Below, piece by piece: positions 9,284 through 17,152 of a stretch of DNA of 21,242 nucleotides (its first letter is position 1; every line of letters starts with the position of its first letter). The notes below the pieces were generated by a model. The model saw only the letters and a program-made list of their open reading frames with translations. It did not search any database and had not been told where the DNA came from. The position numbers and the translations under genes were made by a program. The DNA is taken from contig QKII01000117.1 in NCBI GenBank assembly GCA_003249625.1, forward strand, positions 1-21,242, written 5' to 3'. Source of the DNA: Propionivibrio sp. GTDB lineage: Bacteria > Pseudomonadota > Gammaproteobacteria > Burkholderiales > Rhodocyclaceae.

Positions 9284-10788
9284 TGGGTTCCTGTTGCATT
9301 TTCGGAGAGCGAGCGGAGAGGATTCTTCATCCGCCACACCATGATGACGCCGGGCAGGGCGACGAGTATCGAGAAAAGGTAGAACGCCTGCCAGCCGATG
9401 CTTTCGGTGAGCACGCCAGCGACCGGGCTGACGTAAATACGTCCGACGGCAGCCAATGCGGAGAGCAGGGCGTAATGGGTCGCGGTGAAGCGGCTGTTGC
9501 ACAGCGCCATCAACAGCGCCACCAGCGCCACGGTGCCCATGCCGCCCGTGATGTTTTCAGCCGCGACTACCGTGAGTAACAGGAAATCGAGCGAAGCAGC
9601 CTCGCGCAACGAAACGACAATCCAGTCGAATGGCGGCACGGCGATGCTTCCCCAGGCACCTTTGCCAAGCACGGCGATCAGGTAGAAGCCAAAGTTCGAG
9701 ATCAACTGCAGGATGCCGAAGAACAGCAGCGCGCGATAGAGGCGAAGCCTTAGCATCAGCGCACCGCCAACGATGGCGCCGAAAATCGTCAGCCAGATGC
9801 CGATGATCTTGTTGGCGATGCCGACCTCTGCCTGCGAGAAGGCCAGGCCCTTGATCAGGAAGGCGGTGGTGAGGCTGCCGGCAAAGGCGTCGCCGAGCTT
9901 GTAGAGGACGATCAGCAGCAGAAACAACGCGGCGCCGGGTTGGGCGAAGTAACTGGCCAGTGAGGCATTGAGCGTCTCGAAGTGCACCAGGCGTGCGAAC
10001 CACCAAGCCAGCGGCAGCGCAGCGGCGATTTCGGAAAGGACGAACAGAAGTTGAATCCAGTGGTTGCCGCCGTTCGGGTCGAATCCGACCAGGAGCAACA
10101 GATTGCGCGCAAGGTAATAGCCAGCGAACACGCCTCCGAGCATCGCCACGAAACCGCTGATTTCCCTGCCGGCACTGGACGCCAGTGGTTTCGACTTGCT
10201 ATGGACGGATGGAAGCAGGAGCAGCGAAAGAGCGGCGGCGCCGCCCATGATCGTCCCCATCAGCGCGTATACCCTTGGCCAGGATTGCCACTGGTCGGCC
10301 CAGATCAGTGCTATGCCGCCGGAAAGGATCATCGCCAGGCGGTAACCGAAAACGTGCAGCGAGGCGCCGAGGCCATGCTCAGCCTTGTCGCTGAGGACAT
10401 CTGCGCGATAGGCGTCGATCACGACGTCCTGCGACGCGGAAAGAAAGGCCAGCAACACGGCCCACTGGGCAAAGAGCATTGGCTGGCGGCTTGGCGATAG
10501 GCTGGACATGATGAACAGGACGAGTGCCAGGCTGCCTTGGGTCAGCACGACCCAGCCTCGCCGCCTTCCGAGCCACGGTGGCTCGAAGCGGTCCATCAAC
10601 GGCGCCCAAAGAAACTTGAAAGTGTAGGGCACGCCAACGAGACCGAAGAAGCCGATCGTCGCGATATTGACGCCGTCGACCGCCAGCCAGGCTTGTAGCG
10701 CCTGGCCTGTCAGCGCCAGCGGCAAACCGGAGGCAAAGCCAAGAAGAAGTACCGCGGTGAGGCGGTAGCTGCGACCTGCGGCGAGCAT
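9280..10788 (-). CDS. ampG: AmpG-family muropeptide permease (MFS)
   Basis: AmpG imports GlcNAc-anhydroMurNAc peptides from the periplasm for cell-wall recycling and, in species with ampC-ampR, supplies the inducing signal for beta-lactamase. The start of the mature fold is typical: YRLTAVLLLGFASGLPLALTGQALQAW, then GVPYTFKFLWAPLMDR, GRRRGW and the SASQDVVIDAYRADVL segment. About 12-14 membrane helices can be traced. I chose the ATG at 10788, five bases after the metW stop, giving 502 residues close to the usual length. An in-frame ATG at 10869 would add 27 residues inside metW. It ends in an ATGA overlap with the SMUG1 gene. Confidence 0.92.
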   Translation of the reverse strand: MLAAGRSYRLTAVLLLGFASGLPLALTGQALQAWLAVDGVNIATIGFFGLVGVPYTFKFLWAPLMDRFEPPWLGRRRGWVVLTQGSLALVLFIMSSLSPSRQPMLFAQWAVLLAFLSASQDVVIDAYRADVLSDKAEHGLGASLHVFGYRLAMILSGGIALIWADQWQSWPRVYALMGTIMGGAAALSLLLLPSVHSKSKPLASSAGREISGFVAMLGGVFAGYYLARNLLLLVGFDPNGGNHWIQLLFVLSEIAAALPLAWWFARLVHFETLNASLASYFAQPGAALFLLLIVLYKLGDAFAGSLTTAFLIKGLAFSQAEVGIANKIIGIWLTIFGAIVGGALMLRLRLYRALLFFGILQLISNFGFYLIAVLGKGAWGSIAVPPFDWIVVSLREAASLDFLLLTVVAAENITGGMGTVALVALLMALCNSRFTATHYALLSALAAVGRIYVSPVAGVLTESIGWQAFYLFSILVALPGVIMVWRMKNPLRSLSENATGTQ

Positions 10789-10792
10789 CCGT

Positions 10793-11427
10793 CTAAGGCC
10801 GGCCAAGCCGGTAGAAAGCCAGGCTGCCGTTGAGGTTCGGGTCGTCGCTGACCGGTTGTCCGAAGACATCGAAGGCCAGGCGTTCGCGGATGAGGATGCC
10901 GAGCTTGTCGCACAAGGCCTCGAAATCGACGATGGTGAAGAATCGCACGTTTGGCGTGTCGTACCACTCGTAGGGCAGGTCTTCGGATACCGGCATATGC
11001 CCAGCGGCGATGGCCTCGCGATTTACCCTGTAGGCGAAATTGGGAAAACTGACGATAGCTTCGTCGGCGACACGCAGCATCTCGTTGAGAATACGCTCGG
11101 TGCTGTGCATCGCCTGCAACGCCTGCGAGATGATCGCGTGGCTAAACGAGCGGTCCTCGAAGCCGGACAGTCCGCCTTCGATGTCGATCTGAATCACGTC
11201 GACGCCGTTGCGGATGCAACCGAGCACGCTATCGTGCGCGATCTCGACACCATAGCCGGAAATTTGTTTGCTTTCGTTGAGGTAACGCAACAGGCGGCCG
11301 TCGCCGCAGCCGAGGTCGAGGACATGTTCGCCCTCGGGAATCCAGTGAGCAATCACGGCGAAATCGAAGCGCTCACGCTCCGTGGCGGTCAATGGCGTCA
11401 ATGTGGTTCCGCGCGGTCTAAGAGGGG

Positions 11428-11431
<4 letters not shown>
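10793..11431 (-). CDS. metW: MetW, methionine biosynthesis protein (SAM-dependent methyltransferase fold)
   Basis: MetW accompanies MetX in many proteobacteria and is required for full homoserine acylation activity, apparently by acting together with MetX. The 212-residue protein has a class I methyltransferase core. The SAM-binding glycine motif is [12 protein letters not shown] (37-48), and [28 protein letters not shown] and [19 protein letters not shown] follow. The last two are characteristic of MetW, as is [18 protein letters not shown]. Its start overlaps the metX stop in an ATGA (11428-11431), which fixes the start and suggests balanced synthesis of the two proteins. Confidence 0.95.
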
Positions 11432-12555
<1,124 letters not shown>

Positions 12556-12568
12556 GACGTTTGTGCCG

Positions 12569-12609
12569 AAAAAACAAAAGCCCAGTCGGCTATAAAGGGC
12601 GGACTGGGC
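12569..12609 (-). terminator. Intrinsic terminator in the metX leader (riboswitch expression platform)
   Basis: On the minus strand GCCCAGTC (12609-12602) pairs perfectly with GACTGGGC (12587-12580) around a 14-nt loop. The tract TTTTGTTTTTT (12579-12569) follows. It lies between the SAM-II-like aptamer and the metX ATG, so it is an attenuator and not the end of an upstream gene. An upstream pairing of GCGGA with TCCGC (12618-12614 with 12603-12599) would break up this stem and uses bases that belong to the aptamer. Confidence 0.85.
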
Positions 12610-12614
12610 AGTCT

Positions 12615-12670
12615 CCGCTTTAGCCGTATTTGTTGAGCGCCCGCAAGCTGATCATTCAAATCGGCGCTAG
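12615..12670 (-). ncRNA. SAM-II (SAM-alpha) riboswitch aptamer upstream of metX
   Basis: Read on the minus strand, stem P1 is formed by AGCGCC (12668-12663) and GGCGCT (12641-12636). The loop between contains GATTTG and then CAGCTTGC, and the 3' tail reads CAACAAATACGGCTAAAGCGG. ATTTG, GCTTGC, ACAAA and GCTAAAGC in this order and spacing are the conserved elements of the SAM-II aptamer, an H-type pseudoknot that binds S-adenosylmethionine. The pseudoknot would pair GCTT of the loop with AAGC of the tail. Position (ahead of metX, starting just after the promoter) fits. SAM-II is mostly reported from alphaproteobacteria. No covariance model was run. Confidence 0.85.
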
Positions 12671-12676
12671 GAGGGG

Positions 12677-12705
12677 AAAGTACCGCTGCCTCCGGGAATT
12701 GTCAA
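12677..12705 (-). promoter_or_regulatory. Sigma70-type promoter of the metX operon
   Basis: On the minus strand a perfect -35 TTGACA (12705-12700) is followed after exactly 17 bp by the -10 TACTTT (12682-12677). Initiation about 7 bp further would start the transcript near 12670, right at the 5' end of the SAM-II aptamer. That agreement between promoter and RNA element supports both calls. Confidence 0.75.
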
Positions 12706-12781
12706 TTCGCTTTACATCGTGCCAAGGAAACGCGTGCCACGGATATGCGACGCAATCATCGACAGATGTGGGCCAGGTGCG

Positions 12782-12898
12782 TTACTTGCGCCGTGAGAAT
12801 GGCGCAATGGCAAGCAAGGCCAAGGTCTGAGCGAGGATCGACAGCAGCGTCCGGAGCGGCAGATTGTCGTCTTCAATCAAGTCCTGCAAGGTCAGCAT
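12782..12898 (-). CDS. Possible small hydrophobic protein (38 residues)
   Basis: A short minus-strand ORF runs from ATG at 12898 to TAA at 12782, with GGAG nine bases before the ATG. The product starts MLTLQDLIEDDNLPLRTLL, continues through a Leu/Ala-rich segment that could be one short membrane helix (about residues 18-33), and ends PFSRRK. An acidic head, hydrophobic middle and basic tail are typical of small membrane proteins with an N-out or peripheral arrangement. It reads in the same direction as metX, 77 bp before the metX -35 box. It could equally be chance. No homologue is recalled. Confidence 0.35.
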   Translation of the reverse strand: MLTLQDLIEDDNLPLRTLLSILAQTLALLAIAPFSRRK

Positions 12899-12975
12899 CG
12901 TTGCGATCTCCAAAATGCGACACGCTATCTTCCTTTGTCCATGCGCTCAGTGCAATAAGTCACGACGCAGTCGAA

Positions 12976-13011
12976 TTGACCTTTCTGGTTTGTTGACTAG
13001 GCTTGGTCAAC
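12976..13011 (+). promoter_or_regulatory. Candidate promoter with overlapping inverted repeat
   Basis: TTGACC (12976-12981) and TAGGCT (12998-13003) are 16 bp apart and could drive the gene at 13065. GTTGAC (12992-12997) and GTCAAC (13006-13011) form a perfect 6-bp inverted repeat around the -10 box, with an 8-bp spacer. That is a plausible operator for a dimeric repressor. Both calls are from pattern only. Confidence 0.35.
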
Positions 13012-13064
13012 GGGGGAGGATTCATTTGCCCGTTCCGGGGTGTTCTTGTCGATGGAGGTGTACG

Positions 13065-13415
13065 ATGGGCGAACAGGAGAAGTACGACATCCCCGCGCTT
13101 CGGGCAAAGATGCTGGCTCTTCTCGGCGAACGGGCCAAGGATTATCCCGAGGAACTGGAACGGCGTTTCCCGCGCATCCTTGCGAAGCTGGTCGAGGTGT
13201 GGGGCAAACCGGCGGCCGACACGTATCTGGACAGCCTGATGGTCTCGGATCGCCCGAGTCGTCAGGGGTTTCCGTTTGAGGTAGCGAGCGAGATCCTTCG
13301 TCTGTCGATGGTCCACAGCACGTTGGATGTTCAAAAGCCGGTGAGTGCAAAAAGCGCGCAGGGCAGCTACGGAAGTGACTTCGACGACTTTGCCGAGCGG
13401 CGTTCAAGCCGCTGA
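13065..13415 (+). CDS. Small conserved-looking protein of unknown function
   Basis: I do not recognise this 116-residue protein. It is soluble, predicted mostly helical in the first 90 residues (IPALRAKMLALLGERAKDYP, then ELERRFPRILAKLVEVWGKP, then AADTYLDSLMVSDRPSRQGF), with a probably disordered Ser/Asp/Arg-rich tail. There is no signal peptide, membrane segment or cysteine. The start is well supported: GGAGGTG (13054-13060) precedes the ATG at 13065, while the open frame further upstream has no such site. It converges with the DsrE gene, with 2 bp between stops, and has its own candidate promoter. The codon pattern looks like its neighbours, so I consider it a real gene. Confidence 0.75.
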   Translation: MGEQEKYDIPALRAKMLALLGERAKDYPEELERRFPRILAKLVEVWGKPAADTYLDSLMVSDRPSRQGFPFEVASEILRLSMVHSTLDVQKPVSAKSAQGSYGSDFDDFAERRSSR

Positions 13416-13417
13416 GG

Positions 13418-13780
13418 TTACAGGGGGATCACCTTTTGCGCGCGTGCCTGGGCTTCGACGATCCTTAACATGTTGCCGATATCGCCGACCCGAACCGTGT
13501 CGATCAGACCGTAGTGCTCAAGGCAGGTACGGCAGACAATCAGCGGGACGCCCGCGTTCGACAGTGCTGCGAGTTCAGTCAGGCAGGGTGATCCGTCGAC
13601 GACCAGCTTGACTCCATCCGCGTAGAAAAGGATCGCTTGCGGATGCTGGCCGAGCTCGGCCAGGGTCCGCAGATAGTTGGTCGCGAGCTTGGTGCGTAGC
13701 GCTTCGTCGGCGTGGCCGAGACCGTACTGGTTGAAGACAACAGCGGTGTGGGCGAAATCGTTGGCCATGGCGAAACTCAT
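13418..13780 (-). CDS. DsrE-family protein resembling the C-terminal domain of selenium protein YedF
   Basis: The 120-residue protein has a DsrE/F-like fold pattern. HTAVVFNQYGLGHADEALRT at the start, AILFYADGVKLVVDGSPCLTEL in the middle, then VPLIVCRTCLEHYGL with Cys83 and Cys86 closely follow the C-terminal domain of YedF (sulfurtransferase-like selenium metabolism protein). The N-terminal TusA-like half of YedF is absent. Its start overlaps the selD stop in an ATGA (13777-13780), so it is translated with SelD. A role in carrying sulfur or selenium on the CxxC cysteines is inference from the family and neighbours. Confidence 0.85.
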   Translation of the reverse strand: MSFAMANDFAHTAVVFNQYGLGHADEALRTKLATNYLRTLAELGQHPQAILFYADGVKLVVDGSPCLTELAALSNAGVPLIVCRTCLEHYGLIDTVRVGDIGNMLRIVEAQARAQKVIPL

Positions 13781-14820
13781 GCGGTGACGGTGATGACGGG
13801 CGCGCCGGCACGCATGCGCCCAACCACGGCGGCCGAGGCGAAGCCTTGCGCGTGGAAGCGCGCCAGCACGTCGGCGGCGCACTCCGGCGCGACCGAGGCG
13901 AGGAGGCCGCCGCTGGTCTGCGCGTCGGCCATGATCCGGCGAAGCCAGTCGGGAACGGCGTCGGCGAAGGCGACATCAGCACCGAAGCTTGCCAGGTTAC
14001 GCCCGATGGCGCCGGGGCCGATGCCTTCTTTGGCGAAGCCGACGACGGCGGGAAGCAGCGGCAGCGCGTCGGCCTCGACGAAGGCGCCGAGCTGTGCGCC
14101 ACGGCACAGTTCGAGCAGATGGCCGAGCAGGCCGAAACCGGTGACGTCGGTCAACGCATGCACGCCGTCGAGCGCGGCGAGTTCGGCGCCGATGGTGTTG
14201 AGCTGCGTCGTGGTGTCGATCAGCTGCCGGTAGCCGTCTTCGTCGAGTACGCCCTTCTTCATGGCGCTGCCGAGGATGCCTACGCCGAGCGGCTTCCCGA
14301 GGATCAGCACATCGCCGTCGCGGGCGTGGCTGTTGCGCTTGACCTTCTCCGGATGCACGAGGCCGAGCGCGACGAGGCCGTAGATCGGTTCCGGGGCGTC
14401 AATCGAGTGACCGCCGGCGAGCGGAATGCCGGCACGGGCGCAGACACTGGCGCCGCCGGCCATGATCTGCTGGATGGCTTCCATTGGCAGCACGTTGATC
14501 GGCATGCCGACAATCGCCAGCGCCAGGATCGGCTTGCCGCCCATCGCGTAGATGTCGGAGATGGCGTTGGTTGCCGCGATGCAGCCGAAGTCGAACGGAT
14601 CGTCGACGATCGGCATGAAGAAATCCGTGGTGGCGACCAGCGCTTGCTCGTCGTTGAGGCGATAGACGGCGGCGTCGTCCGACGTTTCGGTGCCGACCAG
14701 CAGGTCGGGGAAGAGTTGCGTCTGCGGCAGCGCTTTTAGCATGTCGGCGAGCACGGCGGGGGCGATCTTGCAGCCACAGCCGCCGCCGTGGGAAAGCTGG
14801 GTCAGGCGAATGTTTTCCAT
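13777..14820 (-). CDS. selD: Selenophosphate synthetase (selenide, water dikinase)
   Basis: SelD makes selenophosphate from selenide and ATP, the selenium donor for selenouridine in tRNA and for selenocysteine. The 347-residue protein starts IRLTQLSHGGGCGCKIAP, where Cys15 corresponds to the catalytic Cys17 of E. coli and Lys18 to Lys20; the position is Cys, not selenocysteine. Other landmarks are VATTDFFMPIVDDPFDFG, AATNAISDIYAMGG, AGGHSIDAPEPIYGL and ALTDVTGFGLLGHL. I chose the ATG at 14820, which has GAGG five bases upstream; the longer frame to 15051 runs antisense through mnmH. It is divergent from mnmH with 46 bp between. Confidence 0.96.
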   Translation of the reverse strand: MENIRLTQLSHGGGCGCKIAPAVLADMLKALPQTQLFPDLLVGTETSDDAAVYRLNDEQALVATTDFFMPIVDDPFDFGCIAATNAISDIYAMGGKPILALAIVGMPINVLPMEAIQQIMAGGASVCARAGIPLAGGHSIDAPEPIYGLVALGLVHPEKVKRNSHARDGDVLILGKPLGVGILGSAMKKGVLDEDGYRQLIDTTTQLNTIGAELAALDGVHALTDVTGFGLLGHLLELCRGAQLGAFVEADALPLLPAVVGFAKEGIGPGAIGRNLASFGADVAFADAVPDWLRRIMADAQTSGGLLASVAPECAADVLARFHAQGFASAAVVGRMRAGAPVITVTA

Positions 14821-14844
14821 GGGGGCCTCGTTTACAATCCGACA

Positions 14845-14873
14845 ATTATCCGCCGTTTGTTCTTCCATGAAAA
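14845..14873 (-). promoter_or_regulatory. Candidate selD promoter
   Basis: On the minus strand TTTTCA (14873-14868) and GATAAT (14850-14845) are 17 bp apart, 25 bp ahead of the selD ATG. The -35 box overlaps the first codons of the divergent mnmH. A TACAAT at 14833-14838 on the plus strand might be the -10 for mnmH, but no -35 is evident for it. Confidence 0.35.
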
Positions 14874-15913
14874 ACCAGCTTGCCACTCTGGCCGAACTCG
14901 ATCGTTTTTCCTGCGTTATCGATGTGCGAACCCCCGCCGAGTTCGCCGAGGACCACCTTCCTGGGGCGATCAACGCGCCTGTGTTGAGCGATGAGGAGCG
15001 CGTCGTCGTTGGCACGATGTACAAACAGGTGTCGCCGTTTGAAGCGACCAAATACGGTGCCGCGCTGGTCGCGAAGAATATTGCGCATCATCTCGAAACG
15101 ATCTTCGCCGACAAGCCGATCAACTGGAAGCCGTTGATCTATTGCTGGCGTGGCGGCAAGCGCTCTGGCTCGATGACTGCCTGGTTCCGGCTGATCGGTT
15201 GGAAGGCCTGTCAGCTTCAGGGAGGGTACAAGGTTTACCGACACCAGGTTTTGGAGCGCCTGAATGTGCTGCCCGGGCAATTCCGTTTTCTCGTGCTCGC
15301 TGGCATGACCGGCAGCGGCAAGACCCGGCTGCTGCGTGCGCTGGGCGCTCAGAGCGCGCAGATTCTCGACCTCGAACACTTGGCACGGCACCGCGGTTCC
15401 CTGCTCGGTTCGGTGCCGGGTGAGGCACAGCCAACCCAGAAGGGGTTTGACAGTCGCCTGGTGCAGGCACTTGAACAACTCGATCCGTCACGACCGGTGT
15501 TCGTCGAGGCCGAAAGCAGGAAGATCGGCCAGGTCCAGCTGCCGGAATCGATGATGCAAGCAATGGCCAATTCCGAGTGTATTCGTGTCGAAGCGAGCAT
15601 CGACGACCGCGTCGATTTTCTCTGCGAAGACTATGCGACGTTGCTCGATGACCCGGTTCGTTTCAAGGCGCTGCTGTCGTGTCTCGTCGAATTGCATGGC
15701 AAGCAGGTGATTGCGCACTGGCACGAGTTGATTGACGCCAGGGCCAAGCCGGAGCTGTTTCGCGAACTGATTGAACGGCACTACGATCCTGCCTATAAGC
15801 GCAGCAGTCGGGGGCTGTTCCCGAAACTGCCACAGGCACAGGCGTTTGTTTTCCGGCCAAATGCTGATGATCTCCGTGCGGACGCGGTCAGGTTGCTCGA
15901 GGGCGTTGGTTGA
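14867..15913 (+). CDS. mnmH: tRNA 2-selenouridine synthase
   Basis: MnmH (SelU, YbbB) replaces sulfur by selenium in 2-thiouridine at the wobble position of tRNAs for Lys, Glu and Gln, using selenophosphate from SelD and a geranyl intermediate. The 348-residue protein has an N-terminal rhodanese domain (VIDVRTPAEFAEDHLPGAIN near the start, active Cys93 in LIYCWRGGKRSGSM) and a C-terminal P-loop domain with GMTGSGKT at 146-153 and FVEAESRKIG. The start is the ATG at 14867 (MKNQLATLAEL), where homology begins. Divergent selD and adjacent DsrE make this a compact selenouridine locus. Confidence 0.95.
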   Translation: MKNQLATLAELDRFSCVIDVRTPAEFAEDHLPGAINAPVLSDEERVVVGTMYKQVSPFEATKYGAALVAKNIAHHLETIFADKPINWKPLIYCWRGGKRSGSMTAWFRLIGWKACQLQGGYKVYRHQVLERLNVLPGQFRFLVLAGMTGSGKTRLLRALGAQSAQILDLEHLARHRGSLLGSVPGEAQPTQKGFDSRLVQALEQLDPSRPVFVEAESRKIGQVQLPESMMQAMANSECIRVEASIDDRVDFLCEDYATLLDDPVRFKALLSCLVELHGKQVIAHWHELIDARAKPELFRELIERHYDPAYKRSSRGLFPKLPQAQAFVFRPNADDLRADAVRLLEGVG

Positions 15914-15974
15914 AAGCTCGTGTTGCAGGTGGTTGTCGTGTCCACGGTAAATGGATGACGAATTAGTTGGAATG

Positions 15975-16019
15975 ATGTTCCGAGTTTTTGTTATTTGTTG
16001 TATTTTGTCGGAACATAAT
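15975..16019 (+). promoter_or_regulatory. 9-bp inverted repeat and AT-rich promoter region before the enolase-superfamily gene
   Basis: ATGTTCCGA (15975-15983) and TCGGAACAT (16008-16016) are perfect inverted copies separated by 24 bp of T-rich sequence, with half-site centres 33 bp apart, near three helical turns. The right half overlaps CATAAT (16014-16019), a good -10 box. The region is markedly more AT-rich than its surroundings. A regulator bound to both halves would control the single downstream gene. The regulator's identity cannot be told. Confidence 0.5.
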
Positions 16020-16039
16020 TCCTATTTTATGGGGGCGCA

Positions 16040-17152
16040 ATGAAAGCGAATTCGATCAGCAGTATCGAAGTGCGGTTGCACACGATTCCCTTGCCGGAAA
16101 TCCTCTCCGACGCCAAGCACGGAGACCATACGCATTTCGAATTGGTAACGGTGACTGTCACTTTGCACGATGGGCAACAGGGTACCGGGTATACCTATAC
16201 GGGCGGAAAAGGCGGGCGAGCGATTCAGGCGATGATCCGTTACGATCTCGCGCCGGCCCTGATCGGAAAAGATGCCACCGGAATCGACGAGATTTTCGAC
16301 TTCATGGAATGGCATGTTCATTACGTGGGGCGTGGAGGCATTGCAGCTTTCGCCACTTCGGCGATCGATATCGCGCTCTGGGATATCCGTTGTCGAGCGC
16401 AGGGACTTCCGCTGTGGAAAGTGGCGGGCGGCGCGTCCAATTCGACGCGGGCGTATTGCGGCGGGATCGACCTCGGGTTTACGCAGGAAAAGTTGTTGCA
16501 GAGCATCCAGGGCTATCTCGACCGTGGGTTCAATGGCGTCAAGATCAAGGTCGGGCGTCCCGATCTCGCCGACGATGTCGCGCGGGTCGAGGCAGTGCGC
16601 AAACTGGTCGGGCCGGATGTGACCTTCATGGTCGATGCCAACTATTCCATGACCGTCGAACAGGCGATCGCAGCGGCCCGGGCCTTCAAACCCTTCGACA
16701 TCTATTGGTTCGAAGAGCCGATCATTCCTGACGACTATTCCGGCTATGCCCGGATTGCGCAGGAAACCGGCGTGCCCCTGGCAATGGGCGAGAATCTACA
16801 CACGCTGCACGAGTTCGGTTACGCCTTCGAGCAGGCCCGCCTCTCCTACATCCAGCCCGATGCGTCGAACTGCGGCGGTATCACCGGCTGGCTGAGGGTG
16901 GCGGAGTTGTCGCGACGTCATGGGCTGCCTGTTTGCACGCACGGCATGCAGGAACTGCATGTCAGCCTGCTCTCGGCACAACCTAATGCAGGGTGGCTGG
17001 AAGTACACAGTTTTCCGATCGATGCGTATACCACTCGGCCTTTGGTTGTCGAGGATTGCCGCGCAGTTGCGCCGGACGCGCCGGGAACCGGCGTCTCGTT
17101 CGATTGGGAAAAGCTCGATCCGCACCTGACACAGAGGGAAGTGATCGCTTAG
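16040..17152 (+). CDS. Mandelate racemase/muconate lactonizing enzyme-family protein (enolase superfamily)
   Basis: The fold and mechanism are clear but the substrate is not. The 370-residue protein has the capping domain (about 1-125, with [11 protein letters not shown] in the specificity loop) and a barrel with every active-site element. These are the KxK base at Lys168/Lys170 (GVKIKVG), metal ligands Asp199 (VDANYS), Glu225 (FEEP) and Glu251 (GEN), and the Asp274-His301 dyad (QPDASN, CTHG). KxK plus His-Asp places it in the mandelate-racemase subgroup, mostly sugar-acid dehydratases and racemases. GGGGG lies 4 bp before the ATG. It stands alone, behind an inverted repeat, and its stop overlaps that of the convergent protease gene. 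Confidence 0.9.
   Translation: MKANSISSIEVRLHTIPLPEILSDAKHGDHTHFELVTVTVTLHDGQQGTGYTYTGGKGGRAIQAMIRYDLAPALIGKDATGIDEIFDFMEWHVHYVGRGGIAAFATSAIDIALWDIRCRAQGLPLWKVAGGASNSTRAYCGGIDLGFTQEKLLQSIQGYLDRGFNGVKIKVGRPDLADDVARVEAVRKLVGPDVTFMVDANYSMTVEQAIAAARAFKPFDIYWFEEPIIPDDYSGYARIAQETGVPLAMGENLHTLHEFGYAFEQARLSYIQPDASNCGGITGWLRVAELSRRHGLPVCTHGMQELHVSLLSAQPNAGWLEVHSFPIDAYTTRPLVVEDCRAVAPDAPGTGVSFDWEKLDPHLTQREVIA

Larger units (their letters stand above)
12721..13064. other. 344-bp region without a recognised gene
   Basis: The gap between the metX promoter and the small plus-strand gene at 13065 shows no RNA gene and no long frame with protein-like character. Its contents are a possible 38-residue minus-strand ORF (12782-12898), a candidate plus-strand promoter TTGACC-16 bp-TAGGCT (12976-13003) and an inverted repeat GTTGAC...GTCAAC (12992-13011) over that promoter's -10 box. 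Confidence 0.5.

Noticed and set aside
10789..10869. N-terminal extension of AmpG starting at 10869
   Set aside because: The added 27 residues lie entirely within metW, are polar and do not match the usual AmpG start. The ATG at 10788 directly follows the metW stop.
13846..14739. 297-codon plus-strand frame opposite selD
   Set aside because: selD motifs on the minus strand are unambiguous. The antisense product is Gly/Ala/Asp/Arg/Val-biased, as expected for a shadow.
14846..15478. Minus-strand frame opposite mnmH
   Set aside because: mnmH has both its rhodanese and P-loop motifs on the plus strand, and the antisense frame has no start support.
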